Shown: piece by piece, positions 35,242 to 43,540 of the stretch
Layout: every line of letters begins with the position of its first letter
How positions within the stretch are numbered: position 1 is the first letter of the stretch
Origin: Exiguobacterium oxidotolerans JCM 12280
Lineage (GTDB): Bacteria > Bacillota > Bacilli > Exiguobacteriales > Exiguobacteriaceae
Length of the DNA stretch: 64,000 nucleotides
Direction: 5' to 3'
NCBI RefSeq assembly: GCF_000702625.1
Contig: NZ_JNIS01000001.1
Location: forward strand, 1,374,501 to 1,438,500
The notes under the pieces: model-generated
What the model saw: the letters and a program-made list of their open reading frames with translations, nothing else
Told to the model about the DNA's origin: nothing
Databases searched by the model: none
Translations under genes and position numbers: made by a program

Positions 35242-35281
35242 GAACCTCGAAACGACTCGGATGTCGTTCGAGGTTTTTTTT
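35242..35281 (+). terminator. bshB2 terminator
   Basis: AACCTCGAAACGAC and GTCGTTCGAGGTT arms followed by seven T. Confidence 0.93.
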
Positions 35282-35440
35282 GCAGATTAAATGATTTGCA
35301 GGACACAAGACGCTGACTCTGCGCGCTTTTCCCTGCAGGCGTCACAGGAGGCTGAATCTTTTGAAGCCCGCAACGATTGACATGAGAAACAGTCGACTTT
35401 TCTTTGCCCGTCTGCTAGTGTGAATAGTTGAGACTGTGTC

Positions 35441-35478
35441 TCCGGAGTTCGTAACCTCCTCCGTCACAAAAACTAGGA
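35441..35478 (+). promoter_or_regulatory. preQ1-I riboswitch
   Basis: P1 stem CGGAG/CTCCG (35443-35447 and 35459-35463), loop TTCGTAACCTC and A-rich tail TCACAAAAACTAGG (35464-35477) match the class I preQ1 aptamer. The ACCT of the loop can pair with AGGT-like tail bases, and the tail includes the AGGA ribosome site for queC, so control is probably translational. It precedes the queCDEF operon. Confidence 0.88.
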
Positions 35479-35493
35479 ATGGAAGTGTAAACT

Positions 35494-36162
35494 ATGAAAA
35501 ATGAACGTGCTCTTGTCGTCTTCAGCGGCGGCCAAGACTCGACGACTTGTCTGTTTCAGGCACTCGCGAACTATTCCGAAGTCGAAGTCGTTACCTTCAA
35601 CTACGGACAGCGTCATGCCGAAGAACTCGAAGTCGCGCGAACGATCGCAGCGGAACTTGGTGTCAAACACCATGAGCTCGATCTGTCACTCCTCAGTCAA
35701 CTCACAAGCAATTCGTTGACCGATCACACTCAACAAATCACGACGAACGAAGATGGACTCCCTTCTACATTCGTAGATGGCCGAAACCACCTGTTCTTAT
35801 CTTTCGCAGCCGTCCTTGCTAAGGGACGTGGCATCCGCCATATCATCACGGGTGTATGCGAAACCGATTTCTCCGGATACCCGGATTGTCGTGACTCCTT
35901 CATCAAGTCACTCAACGTGACACTCAACCTCGCGATGGATTATCCATTCGTCATTCACACGCCACTGATGTGGCTCGATAAAAAAGAAACATGGGCGCTG
36001 GCCGATTCGCTAGATGCTTTTGATTTCGTCCGTGAACGGACACTGACGTGTTACAACAGCATTATCGGAGATGGTTGCGGCGACTGCCCAGCTTGTGAAT
36101 TACGGAAAAAAGGCTTAGACGCCTACATCGAGGAGGGAACTACCCATGAAATTCAACTATGA
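35494..36162 (+). CDS. queC: 7-cyano-7-deazaguanine synthase
   Basis: A 222-residue ATP-dependent enzyme that turns CDG into preQ0. The PP-loop [12 protein letters not shown] and the zinc cluster [16 protein letters not shown] are present. First gene of queCDEF; AGGA in the riboswitch tail serves as its ribosome site. queD starts 17 bp before its stop. Confidence 0.97.
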   Translation: MKNERALVVFSGGQDSTTCLFQALANYSEVEVVTFNYGQRHAEELEVARTIAAELGVKHHELDLSLLSQLTSNSLTDHTQQITTNEDGLPSTFVDGRNHLFLSFAAVLAKGRGIRHIITGVCETDFSGYPDCRDSFIKSLNVTLNLAMDYPFVIHTPLMWLDKKETWALADSLDAFDFVRERTLTCYNSIIGDGCGDCPACELRKKGLDAYIEEGTTHEIQL

Positions 36163-36601
36163 AGCACCTGAAACTGTCGAGCGCCCGACCGGCGACTCGC
36201 TCATCTATACAAAATCACGCGTCATGATCGTCAAAAAATTGACGTTTGATGCTGCCCATCACCTGTATGACTACGATGGAAAATGTCGTGCCTTACACGG
36301 GCATACGTATCACGTCGATCTCGGAATCAGCGGATTCCTGGACCACCGCGGGATGACACTTGACTTTGGTGACCTGAAAAAGATCTTCAAAGAACATCTC
36401 GAACCGTTGCTCGATCACCGTTATTTAAACGAATCGCTTCCCTATATGAATACGACGGCAGAAAACATGTCGGCCTGGATTTTTGAAACGCTCGGACAGC
36501 ATTTACCGGACGAACGCGGTCTCCGTGTCGAATTCGTCAAGTTATATGAGACACCGACTGCATTCGCTGAAGTCCGTCGCGAATGGATGAATGAAGCATG
36601 A
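36146..36601 (+). CDS. queD: 6-carboxytetrahydropterin synthase
   Basis: A 151-residue T-fold enzyme converting dihydroneopterin triphosphate to carboxytetrahydropterin. Zinc ligands H38/H39 (FDAAHHL) and HGHTY (H51, H53) and catalytic C47 (GKCRAL) are visible. An N-terminal extension of about 25 residues precedes the fold. It overlaps both queC and queE, with GGAGGG before the ATG. Confidence 0.96.
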   Translation: MKFNYEAPETVERPTGDSLIYTKSRVMIVKKLTFDAAHHLYDYDGKCRALHGHTYHVDLGISGFLDHRGMTLDFGDLKKIFKEHLEPLLDHRYLNESLPYMNTTAENMSAWIFETLGQHLPDERGLRVEFVKLYETPTAFAEVRREWMNEA

Positions 36602-37314
36602 GCCAACTGAAAAAAATACCAAAGATTCCCGTTCTTGAAATTTTTGGTCCAACGTTCCAAGGAGAAGGTCGTTCGATTGGACAAAAAACAATGTTCGTCC
36701 GGACAGGCGGATGTGACTATTCATGCGCTTGGTGTGATTCTGCCTTTACCTGGGACGGATCAGAAAAACCAGATCTTTTGACGGCAGAAGATATCCTGAC
36801 GCGTCTCGATGCGCTCGGTTCGTATGGGCACGTGACGATTTCCGGGGGGAATCCGTTGCTCCACGCATCGATTGGTACGCTCGTCGACGCCTTGAAGGCA
36901 CGTGGTATCACGATGTCCGTCGAAACACAAGGTTCGTATTGGCAAAACTGGTTACTCGATATCGAAGACGTCACCATCAGTCCGAAGCCGCCGTCAAGCG
37001 GCATGACGGTCGATTACGATCGGCTCGACGTATTCTTTAAACGACTCCCTGAACTACAACGCGCTGTCAAAATCGTCATCTTCGACGAAGCGGACCTCGA
37101 CTTCGCAGCAGCGATTTCTGAACGATATGCGTTAAAAACACTGTATCTATCACTCGGTAATCCGGATCCGGCGGAAGAAGGCACGATTGCTCCGCGGATG
37201 TTGTCCGACTTAAAAACTTTATGGGAACGCGTCGCGCAAGATGAACGCTTTAACCATGCCCGTGTTCTACCACAACTGCACGCCCTCGTTTTCGCGAACG
37301 ACCGTGGCGTTTAA
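36598..37314 (+). CDS. queE: 7-carboxy-7-deazaguanine synthase, radical SAM
   Basis: A 238-residue radical SAM enzyme. The cluster motif C39-x3-C43-x2-C46 (GGCDYSCAWCDSAF) and TISGGNPLL are present, with FGPTFQGEGRSIGQ at the N-terminus. It contracts carboxytetrahydropterin to CDG. It overlaps queD by ATGA and precedes queF by 15 bp. Confidence 0.97.
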   Translation: MSQLKKIPKIPVLEIFGPTFQGEGRSIGQKTMFVRTGGCDYSCAWCDSAFTWDGSEKPDLLTAEDILTRLDALGSYGHVTISGGNPLLHASIGTLVDALKARGITMSVETQGSYWQNWLLDIEDVTISPKPPSSGMTVDYDRLDVFFKRLPELQRAVKIVIFDEADLDFAAAISERYALKTLYLSLGNPDPAEEGTIAPRMLSDLKTLWERVAQDERFNHARVLPQLHALVFANDRGV

Positions 37315-37329
37315 AAAGGAGTCCTATTC

Positions 37330-37818
37330 ATGCGTCCAGAAGATTTAAACGACTTATCTTTGCTCGGTCAAAAGGCCGTCCCTTATATTTTTGAATATCA
37401 ACCGGAAGTGCTCGAAGCGTTCCCGAACCGTCACCCGGAGAACGACTACTTCGTTAAGTTCAATGCGCCGGAATTCACGAGCCTTTGCCCGATCACGAAT
37501 CAACCGGACTTTGCGACCATTTATATTTCGTACATTCCTGACGAAAAACTCGTTGAGTCGAAATCACTGAAGCTATATCTCTTCAGCTATCGTAATCATG
37601 GCGACTTCCATGAGAACTGCATCAATGTCATCGGAAAAGACCTCGTCAAACTGATGGAGCCACGCTACCTCGAAGTCTGGGGGAAATTCACACCACGCGG
37701 CGGGATTTCGATCGATCCGTACTATAACTACGGAAAACCCGGCACGAAATATGAACGAATGGCAGAACACCGTTTGTTCAACCATGATCTTTATCCGGAA
37801 ACGGTCGATAACCGTTAA
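37330..37818 (+). CDS. queF: NADPH-dependent 7-cyano-7-deazaguanine reductase
   Basis: A 162-residue unimodular T-fold nitrile reductase that makes preQ1. Catalytic Cys53 and Asp60 lie in [13 protein letters not shown]; the NADPH-binding [16 protein letters not shown] segment follows. Last gene of the preQ1-regulated operon, so the product preQ1 can shut down its own synthesis. AAAGGAG precedes the ATG. Confidence 0.97.
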   Translation: MRPEDLNDLSLLGQKAVPYIFEYQPEVLEAFPNRHPENDYFVKFNAPEFTSLCPITNQPDFATIYISYIPDEKLVESKSLKLYLFSYRNHGDFHENCINVIGKDLVKLMEPRYLEVWGKFTPRGGISIDPYYNYGKPGTKYERMAEHRLFNHDLYPETVDNR

Positions 37819-37831
37819 TCCGAAAACCATC

Positions 37832-37882
37832 AAAAAAAGCCGAATTCCTGACGTGATCATTTCACGGGAATTTGGCTTTTCT
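37832..37882. terminator. queF terminator
   Basis: AAAAAAAGCCGAATTCC and GGGAATTTGGCTTTT arms; bidirectional between convergent units. Confidence 0.9.
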
Positions 37883-37908
37883 TCTATCTAATCGACTGTG
37901 TATGAACG

Positions 37909-38193
37909 TCAGCTCGACGGTAAATCCACGATTTTTTGTCGTTCTGCCTGAGCATGAATCGCTTCTGCTGACCAAATATGTCGTAAGAGATGTTCATAAG
38001 GGACGCCTAACGCTTTTGCTAACCGATCAATCATTGAAGTAGAAGGATGGGCGAGGCTTGCTTCGATTCGCTGAATCATCTCTGCTGTCGTCTCCGTCAT
38101 CGTCGCAAGTCTTTCTTGGTCGATGTTTTGTCGCTCACGTAATGTTTGGATGCGTTCTCCATAATTCGTAAGTGGTGTCATCGCTTGATTCAT
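37909..38193 (-). CDS. Small XRE-family HTH regulator
   Basis: A 94-residue protein with a Cro/C1-type helix-turn-helix (IQTLRERQNIDQERLATMTETTAEMIQRIE, then STSMIDRLAKALGVPYEHLL). AGGAG lies about 12 bases before the ATG at 38193; the longer frame to 38301 is unsupported. It is divergent from the PTS gene, which it may regulate, but this is only positional. Confidence 0.78.
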   Translation of the reverse strand: MNQAMTPLTNYGERIQTLRERQNIDQERLATMTETTAEMIQRIEASLAHPSTSMIDRLAKALGVPYEHLLRHIWSAEAIHAQAERQKIVDLPSS

Positions 38194-38374
38194 GATTTTT
38201 CTTGTCTCCTTTTTCGTCTCCGGACTACTTCCCACCGATGCTGCTTTTAGTTTATTCCCGATTTTCATTTTCGAAACACATCTCGAAAAAAAGATTTTCA
38301 ATTAATGAAACATAATTTCACTAATTTATTAAAAAAAGACTAGCTTTTTAAAAAAATATCGCTTACAATTTTAA

Positions 38375-38390
38375 ATGCAAACGGTTGCAT
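38375..38390. promoter_or_regulatory. cre-like / LacI-type operator before PTS gene
   Basis: ATGCAAACGGTTGCAT has perfect 6-bp arms and fits the CcpA cre consensus WTGNAARCGNWWWCAW at 15 of 16 positions. It lies about 60 bases before the start codon, near a poor promoter, so it may mediate catabolite repression or bind a specific LacI-type repressor. Confidence 0.68.
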
Positions 38391-38450
38391 TAATCGCTTA
38401 CATATTTGCACGATATACAGACAAAAAGACTGCTTGAGGAGTGGAGAAAC

Positions 38451-40106
38451 ATGCGGAAAACGATCTCGTTCGACTTTTGGCAAAAGCTTGGGAAGGCTTT
38501 AATGGTTGTTATTGCAGTTATGCCAGCTGCCGGAATCATGATTTCAATCGGAAAATTAATCGGAATGTACGGCGGCGACATCACAATCGTGCAAACGATT
38601 GCAAGAATCGTCGAAGACCTCGGCTGGGCAATCATTACGAATCTACACGTCCTCTTCGCCGTCGCCATCGGTGGCTCATGGGCTAAAGAACGTGCTGGTG
38701 GTGCCTTTGCCGCATTGCTCGCGTTTATTTTAGTCAACCGCGTGACCGGTGCGATCTTCGGTGTCAATGCAACGATGCTCGCTGATCCGAAAGCAACGGT
38801 TAGTTCGTTACTCGGATCTGACTTAATCGTAAAAGATTATTTCACTTCTGTACTCGGTGCACCTGCTCTTAATATGGGGGTTTTCGTCGGAATCATTTCT
38901 GGTTTCCTTGGCGCCGTTCTTTTTAATAAATTCTATAACTTCAGCAAATTACCGGATGCACTCGCCTTTTTCAACGGGAAACGGTTCGTCCCGTTCGTCG
39001 TCATCGGTGGTTCGGTCGTCGCGGCGTTTGTTTTATCACTCGTCTGGCCGTTCGTGCAAGGACTCTTAAATGATTTCGGTCGCTGGATCGCGACGTCACG
39101 CGACTCTGCCCCAATCATCGCCCCATTCGTTTACGGGACACTCGAACGTCTCTTACTGCCATTCGGTCTACACCATATGTTGACCGTGCCGATGAACTAT
39201 ACGGAACTCGGTGGAACGTATAAAATTCTGACGGGTGCTGCACAAGGCTCGACAGTGGCCGGGCAAGATCCGCTTTGGCTCGCCTGGGTGACCGATCTCG
39301 TCAACTTAAAACAGGCCGGTAACACACAAGGCTACAACGACTTACTCAATAGCGTCGTGCCCGCTCGCTTCAAAGAAGGACAAGTCGTCACGTCACTCGC
39401 TTCGTTGATTGGTGTCGCAGTCGCGATGTATATGTCGGTCGACGAAGATAAAAAGAAAGCGTACAAACCGGTCTTCTTGTCTGCTGGTCTCGCTGTGTTC
39501 TTGACAGGTGTTACGGAGCCAATCGAATTCATGTTCATGTTCATCGCACCTGTCCTGTACGTCGTCTATGCTGTCTTGACGGGTGTCGCGTTCGCACTTG
39601 CTGACGTCATGCATCTTCGGATCCATGCCTTCGGGGCGATTGAACTCTTGACGCGGATTCCATTGATCGCGAAAGCAGGTCTGATCGGAGATTTGCTACG
39701 TTTCATCGGAGTCTGTGTGTTCTTCTTCTTCCTCAACTTCTTTACGTTCCGCTTTGTCATCAAGAAGTTTAACTACGCGACACCAGGTCGTAACGGAAAC
39801 TACCTCGATGACATCGTCGTCAAAGAGGACGGGACAAGTGAAGTCGCTGCAACTGTCGTCGCTGACGGTTCGCAAGCAACACGCATCATCGAACTGCTCG
39901 GTGGTCAACAAAACATCGAAGACGTCGATGCCTGCATGACACGTTTACGCGTCACGGTCAAAGATCCAAGCCTCGTCGCGAAAGAACAAGACTGGAAAGC
40001 GAACGGCGCACTTGGTCTTATCCTAAAAAATAACGGCGTGCAAGCCATCTATGGTCCGAAAGCGGATGTCTTGAAATCTGATATCCAAGACCGAATTGGC
40101 GCATAA
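38451..40106 (+). CDS. PTS EIICB permease, glucose/maltose/GlcNAc family
   Basis: A 551-residue sugar phosphotransferase permease. EIIC spans about residues 1-440 (MPAAGIMISIGKLIG; LPFGLHHMLTVPMNY; TGVTEPIEFMFMF) and a C-terminal EIIB domain carries the phosphorylated Cys in DVDACMTRLRVTVKD. EIIA must come from elsewhere. The alpha-glucoside (MalP/GlvC) subgroup is likeliest, but the sugar is uncertain. The ATG at 38451 follows GAGGAG; the earlier ATG at 38406 lacks a site. Confidence 0.9.
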   Translation: MRKTISFDFWQKLGKALMVVIAVMPAAGIMISIGKLIGMYGGDITIVQTIARIVEDLGWAIITNLHVLFAVAIGGSWAKERAGGAFAALLAFILVNRVTGAIFGVNATMLADPKATVSSLLGSDLIVKDYFTSVLGAPALNMGVFVGIISGFLGAVLFNKFYNFSKLPDALAFFNGKRFVPFVVIGGSVVAAFVLSLVWPFVQGLLNDFGRWIATSRDSAPIIAPFVYGTLERLLLPFGLHHMLTVPMNYTELGGTYKILTGAAQGSTVAGQDPLWLAWVTDLVNLKQAGNTQGYNDLLNSVVPARFKEGQVVTSLASLIGVAVAMYMSVDEDKKKAYKPVFLSAGLAVFLTGVTEPIEFMFMFIAPVLYVVYAVLTGVAFALADVMHLRIHAFGAIELLTRIPLIAKAGLIGDLLRFIGVCVFFFFLNFFTFRFVIKKFNYATPGRNGNYLDDIVVKEDGTSEVAATVVADGSQATRIIELLGGQQNIEDVDACMTRLRVTVKDPSLVAKEQDWKANGALGLILKNNGVQAIYGPKADVLKSDIQDRIGA

Positions 40107-40127
40107 ACCAGACGAATTAGGGTAAAT

Positions 40128-40168
40128 AAAAAAAGGTGGAGCTCATCCGTGAGTTTCACCTTTCTTTA
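40128..40168 (+). terminator. Terminator between PTS gene and phosphatase gene
   Basis: AAAGGTGGAGCTCA, TCCG loop, TGAGTTTCACCTTT and a T-rich tail. Confidence 0.8.
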
Positions 40169-40198
40169 TTCAGAATCAACACTCAGGAGGAACGACAG

Positions 40199-41002
40199 AT
40201 GCGCCTACTCACACTCAATTGCCATTCCTGGCAAGAAGAACACCAGCTTGAAAAAATCAATCAAATTGTCGCTCAAATCATCCAACAGGATTATGATGTC
40301 GTCGCCTTACAAGAAGTAAGCCAATTAATGGATACACCAATTGTTTATGGTGCAATCCGTGAAGATAATTTCGTCTACATGATTCAACAAGCACTTAAAG
40401 AACGTGGGCATGACTATGAATTCGTTTGGGACTTCTCACATATCGGATACGATGCGTACGAAGAGGGACTCGCCCTCTTGACGAAACATCCGATTTTGAA
40501 ATCTGATTCGTACTATGTCAGCCGAAGCCAAGATACGATGGACTGGAAGTCACGCAAAATCGTCCGGGCGACGATTGATATCGATGGAACCCAAATTACG
40601 TTCAACTCTTGTCACCTCGGTTGGTGGGAAGATGCCGCAGAACCATTCAGCGAGCAGTTTAATCATTTGATTGCCCGGATGGATCCGCTTGAATGGACTC
40701 TCTTCTTAGGCGACTTCAACAATGATGCCTTCGAGCGGGAGAGCGGTTACGACTACATGGTCGAACGGGGTCTCCATGACCTGTTCCTCCTAGCGGAAGA
40801 GACGGTTGGTGTCGAGACCGTCGAAGGTAAGATTGACGGTTGGGAAGAGAACCAACACGGCTTACGGATTGATTTAGTGCTCTCGAATCGCAAAATTGAT
40901 GTCGCGCGGGTCGGTGTGACGTTTGACGGAGTACTGGCGCCAATCGTTTCCGATCACTTTGGCATCGAAGTCGATATTGCGATTCAAAAAGATCCATTTT
41001 GA
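40199..41002 (+). CDS. Endonuclease/exonuclease/phosphatase family protein
   Basis: A 267-residue EEP-fold hydrolase. LLTLNCHSW, VVALQEV (catalytic Glu), FNSCHLGWW, FLGDFNNDAF and VSDHFGIEVDI cover the metal and His catalytic motifs. It has no signal peptide. Family members are phosphodiesterases acting on nucleic acids, lipids or phosphosugars; a role tied to the PTS sugar is possible from position only. CAGGAGG is upstream of the ATG at 40199. Confidence 0.85.
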   Translation: MRLLTLNCHSWQEEHQLEKINQIVAQIIQQDYDVVALQEVSQLMDTPIVYGAIREDNFVYMIQQALKERGHDYEFVWDFSHIGYDAYEEGLALLTKHPILKSDSYYVSRSQDTMDWKSRKIVRATIDIDGTQITFNSCHLGWWEDAAEPFSEQFNHLIARMDPLEWTLFLGDFNNDAFERESGYDYMVERGLHDLFLLAEETVGVETVEGKIDGWEENQHGLRIDLVLSNRKIDVARVGVTFDGVLAPIVSDHFGIEVDIAIQKDPF

Positions 41003-41034
41003 CTGTTGACAACGCTTTCTTTTTTGTTTTATGA
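41003..41034 (+). promoter_or_regulatory. Sucrose operon promoter with overlapping cre
   Basis: TTGACA (from about 41005), an 18-bp spacer and TATGAT form a good sigma-A promoter. The sequence TTGACAACGCTTTCTT over the -35 matches the cre consensus at 14 of 16 positions, suggesting direct repression by CcpA. Confidence 0.72.
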
Positions 41035-41056
41035 TAAAGCCAACAAGCAAATAGTG

Positions 41057-41135
41057 CGGATTGTGACAGTACGGCTGGCAAGACCGATGCAACACCTAGA
41101 ACGTTTAGGTGTTGTTCGGTCTTGCCTTTTTTTGT
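41057..41135 (+). promoter_or_regulatory. RAT antiterminator overlapping a terminator (SacT/LicT switch)
   Basis: GGATTGTGACAG...CTGGCAAGACC (41058-41084) matches the ribonucleic antiterminator bound by BglG/SacT proteins. Its 3' part GGCAAGACC is also the 5' arm of a long hairpin ending GGTCTTGCC and a T-run (41077-41135). The two folds exclude each other, so the downstream antiterminator protein decides readthrough into the sucrose permease gene. Confidence 0.9.
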
Positions 41136-41177
41136 GGGCTGACCAGTCGCACACCTTTCCTAAAAGGAGGAATTCAA

Positions 41178-42590
41178 ATGGATTACAAACAAACAGCTGC
41201 GCAGGTCCTTACCCTTGTCGGTGGTCGTGAAAATATTATCACAGCAGCGCATTGTGCGACACGTCTCCGTCTCGTCCTTCATGACGAATCGAAGGTCGAT
41301 CAAGCGGCACTCGAAGATCTTGACGGCGTCAGTGGTGCTTTCTCGAGTTCAGGTCAATATCAAATCATCTTCGGGACCGGGACCGTCAATAAAGTCTTCA
41401 CTGAGTTCGCTCCCCTCGCTGGCGTCAATGTCAATGGTGAAGAATCAGTCGACGTGAAGAAAGCCGCTTCCCAAAAATTAAATCCGTTCGCACGCCTTGC
41501 CCGGTCGCTTTCAAACGTCTTCGTACCATTGATTCCGGCAATCGTCGCCGCTGGTCTCTTAATGGGCTTACTCGGAATGATTAAAGCCTTCGGTTGGGTC
41601 GACGGAGCTTCACCGATTGTCCAGCTGCTCGATATGTTCTCGTCTTCCGCTTTCATCATCTTGCCGATTTTGATCGGTTTCTCAGCCGCGCGTGAATTCG
41701 GTGCTAATCCATATCTCGGTGCGGTCATCGGTGGAATCATGACGCACCCTTCACTCCTCAACCCTTGGACACTCGGGAACAGTGAACCGGAAGTGATGCA
41801 TTTCCTCGGGATGAACATCGAACTGATTGGTTATCAGGGTACGGTCTTCCCTGTCCTCTTAACCGTTTGGGTCATGGCGAAGATTGAACAGCAAGTTCGT
41901 AAACGGACACCGGAAACACTTGATTTGTTAGTCACACCGTTCGTGACGATTCTCGTCACAGGATTCCTTGCCCTCATCGTCATCGGACCACTTGGTACAT
42001 TGCTCGGTAAAGGAATTTCATTCGTACTCGTCTTCTTCTATGAACAATTCTCGGTCGTCGCCGGTCTCTTATTCGGTGGTCTTTACTCAACGATTGTCAT
42101 CACAGGAATGCACCATAGTTTCCATGCGATTGAAGCGGGACTTATTGCTGATAAGAGCATCGGGAAGAACTTCCTGTTACCGATCTGGTCGATGGCGAAC
42201 GTCGCTCAAGGCGGCGCCGGTCTCGCTGTTTACTTCATGACGAAAAACGTCAAATTAAAAACGCTCGCTTTACCATCTGCCTTCTCGGCGTTTCTCGGTA
42301 TTACGGAACCAATCATCTACGGGGTCAACTTACGTCTTGGTAAACCGTTCATCGGTGGTGCGATTGGTGGCGCAATCGGCGGTGGCTACGTCGTCTTGAC
42401 GCAAGTCGCTGCAAACGCTTATGGTTTGACGGGCATACCGATGATTGCAATCGTCGCTCCACTTGGAGCTTCGAACTTGATCAACTACCTTGTCGGTTTT
42501 GCGATTGCTGTCGCGACAGCGTTCATCGCGACGGTCATCCTCATGCGTCTTGATGCACGAAAACAAAAACAAACCGATTTAGCCGCTTAA
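41178..42590 (+). CDS. sacP: Sucrose-specific PTS EIIBC permease
   Basis: A 470-residue permease with N-terminal EIIB (phospho-Cys26 in AAHCATRLRLVL) and C-terminal EIIC (VPLIPAIVAAGLLMGLLGMIKA; GMHHSFHAIEAGL; GITEPIIYGVNLRLGKPF). It imports and phosphorylates sucrose; B. subtilis SacP and ScrA are closest by motif. A RAT leader, an antiterminator gene and a fructokinase gene support sucrose. No sucrose-6-phosphate hydrolase is in the window. AAAGGAGG precedes the ATG. Confidence 0.9.
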   Translation: MDYKQTAAQVLTLVGGRENIITAAHCATRLRLVLHDESKVDQAALEDLDGVSGAFSSSGQYQIIFGTGTVNKVFTEFAPLAGVNVNGEESVDVKKAASQKLNPFARLARSLSNVFVPLIPAIVAAGLLMGLLGMIKAFGWVDGASPIVQLLDMFSSSAFIILPILIGFSAAREFGANPYLGAVIGGIMTHPSLLNPWTLGNSEPEVMHFLGMNIELIGYQGTVFPVLLTVWVMAKIEQQVRKRTPETLDLLVTPFVTILVTGFLALIVIGPLGTLLGKGISFVLVFFYEQFSVVAGLLFGGLYSTIVITGMHHSFHAIEAGLIADKSIGKNFLLPIWSMANVAQGGAGLAVYFMTKNVKLKTLALPSAFSAFLGITEPIIYGVNLRLGKPFIGGAIGGAIGGGYVVLTQVAANAYGLTGIPMIAIVAPLGASNLINYLVGFAIAVATAFIATVILMRLDARKQKQTDLAA

Positions 42591-42601
42591 GTAAAAAAGA
42601 C

Positions 42602-42636
42602 ATGCGACCCTCTCGAGTATACTCGTCGGGTCGCAT
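42602..42636 (+). terminator. Hairpin between sacP and sacT
   Basis: ATGCGACCC...CGAGTATACTCG...GGGTCGCAT is stable but lacks a clean T-run, so it may be a leaky terminator. A TATAAT at 42668-42673 may be a -10 for the next genes. Confidence 0.6.
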
Positions 42637-42697
42637 TTGTCGGTTTTGTTCTGAGCGCCGTTACCCGTATAATAAAAGGTAGAAGGGAGGAGTCAGA

Positions 42698-43540
42698 CTG
42701 ATTATTCATAAAGTACTCAACAACAATGCCATCGTCACAAAAGAACAAGGACAAGAACGGATCATCATGGGACCGGGAATCGCTTTCGGTAAAAAGAAAA
42801 AAGATCCCGTCGATCCTTCCAAAATCGAAAAGATGTTCATTCCCTCGTTCGAAAATGCTGAACTGTTTAAAGAAATCTTAACGACGACCCCATTAGAAAT
42901 CATTGATTTGTCCGAACAAATCATTTCTTATGCGGAAGGCGAACTTCAGACACCCTTTCATGATTATATCCACGTCAGTCTGACGGATCACCTTGCCCAC
43001 GCCGTTCGCCTAGCACGTGAAAATCTTGTCGTCCACAATCGGCTCGCGGAAGAAATTCGCTTGTTATATACAGCCGAGTACAAAATCGGTGAATGGGCGG
43101 TTACACAAATCGAACGGACCCTCGCGGTTGCTTTACCGAAGGAAGAAGCGGCAAACATCGCACTTCACCTCTTTAACGCCCGCCAACAGCACCCGAACAT
43201 GGCGACGGCATTACAAACCGCTACACTGTTGAACGAATTACGGGAACAAATCGAGAGCTTCTTCGGCCAAACGATTGAGACGACCTCCATGACGTATTAC
43301 CGGTTCTTCACGCATATGAAACTTGTCCTCGCCCGGATTGAACAAGGACAGACACTGCACGATATGGATGATGTCATCTTATCCGCCGTCAAAACACGGT
43401 ACGCGGACGCATTTCATTGTGCCGAAAGTATGGCCGCTTGGCTCGAACAGGAGTTAAAAACGACCGTCCCCGACTCGGAAGTCGGCTATATGGCCCTTCA
43501 TGTCGAACGGATTCGACCGGATTTAGAAAGGAGCGAATGA
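42698..43540 (+). CDS. sacT: BglG/SacT-family transcription antiterminator, CTG start
   Basis: A 280-residue RNA-binding antiterminator: N-terminal CAT domain (IIHKVLNNNAIVTKEQGQERIIMGPGIAFGKK), then PRD1 and PRD2 with His residues (DHLAHAVRLA, MALHVERIR) phosphorylated by the PTS. No ATG, GTG or TTG precedes the conserved CAT start. CTG at 42698, five bases after GGGAGGAG, aligns with Met of LicT (M-x-I-x-K-V-x-N-N-N); ATT at 42701 is a second option. A start at the ATG 42767 would delete half of the RNA-binding domain. Confidence 0.87.
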   Translation: MIIHKVLNNNAIVTKEQGQERIIMGPGIAFGKKKKDPVDPSKIEKMFIPSFENAELFKEILTTTPLEIIDLSEQIISYAEGELQTPFHDYIHVSLTDHLAHAVRLARENLVVHNRLAEEIRLLYTAEYKIGEWAVTQIERTLAVALPKEEAANIALHLFNARQQHPNMATALQTATLLNELREQIESFFGQTIETTSMTYYRFFTHMKLVLARIEQGQTLHDMDDVILSAVKTRYADAFHCAESMAAWLEQELKTTVPDSEVGYMALHVERIRPDLERSE

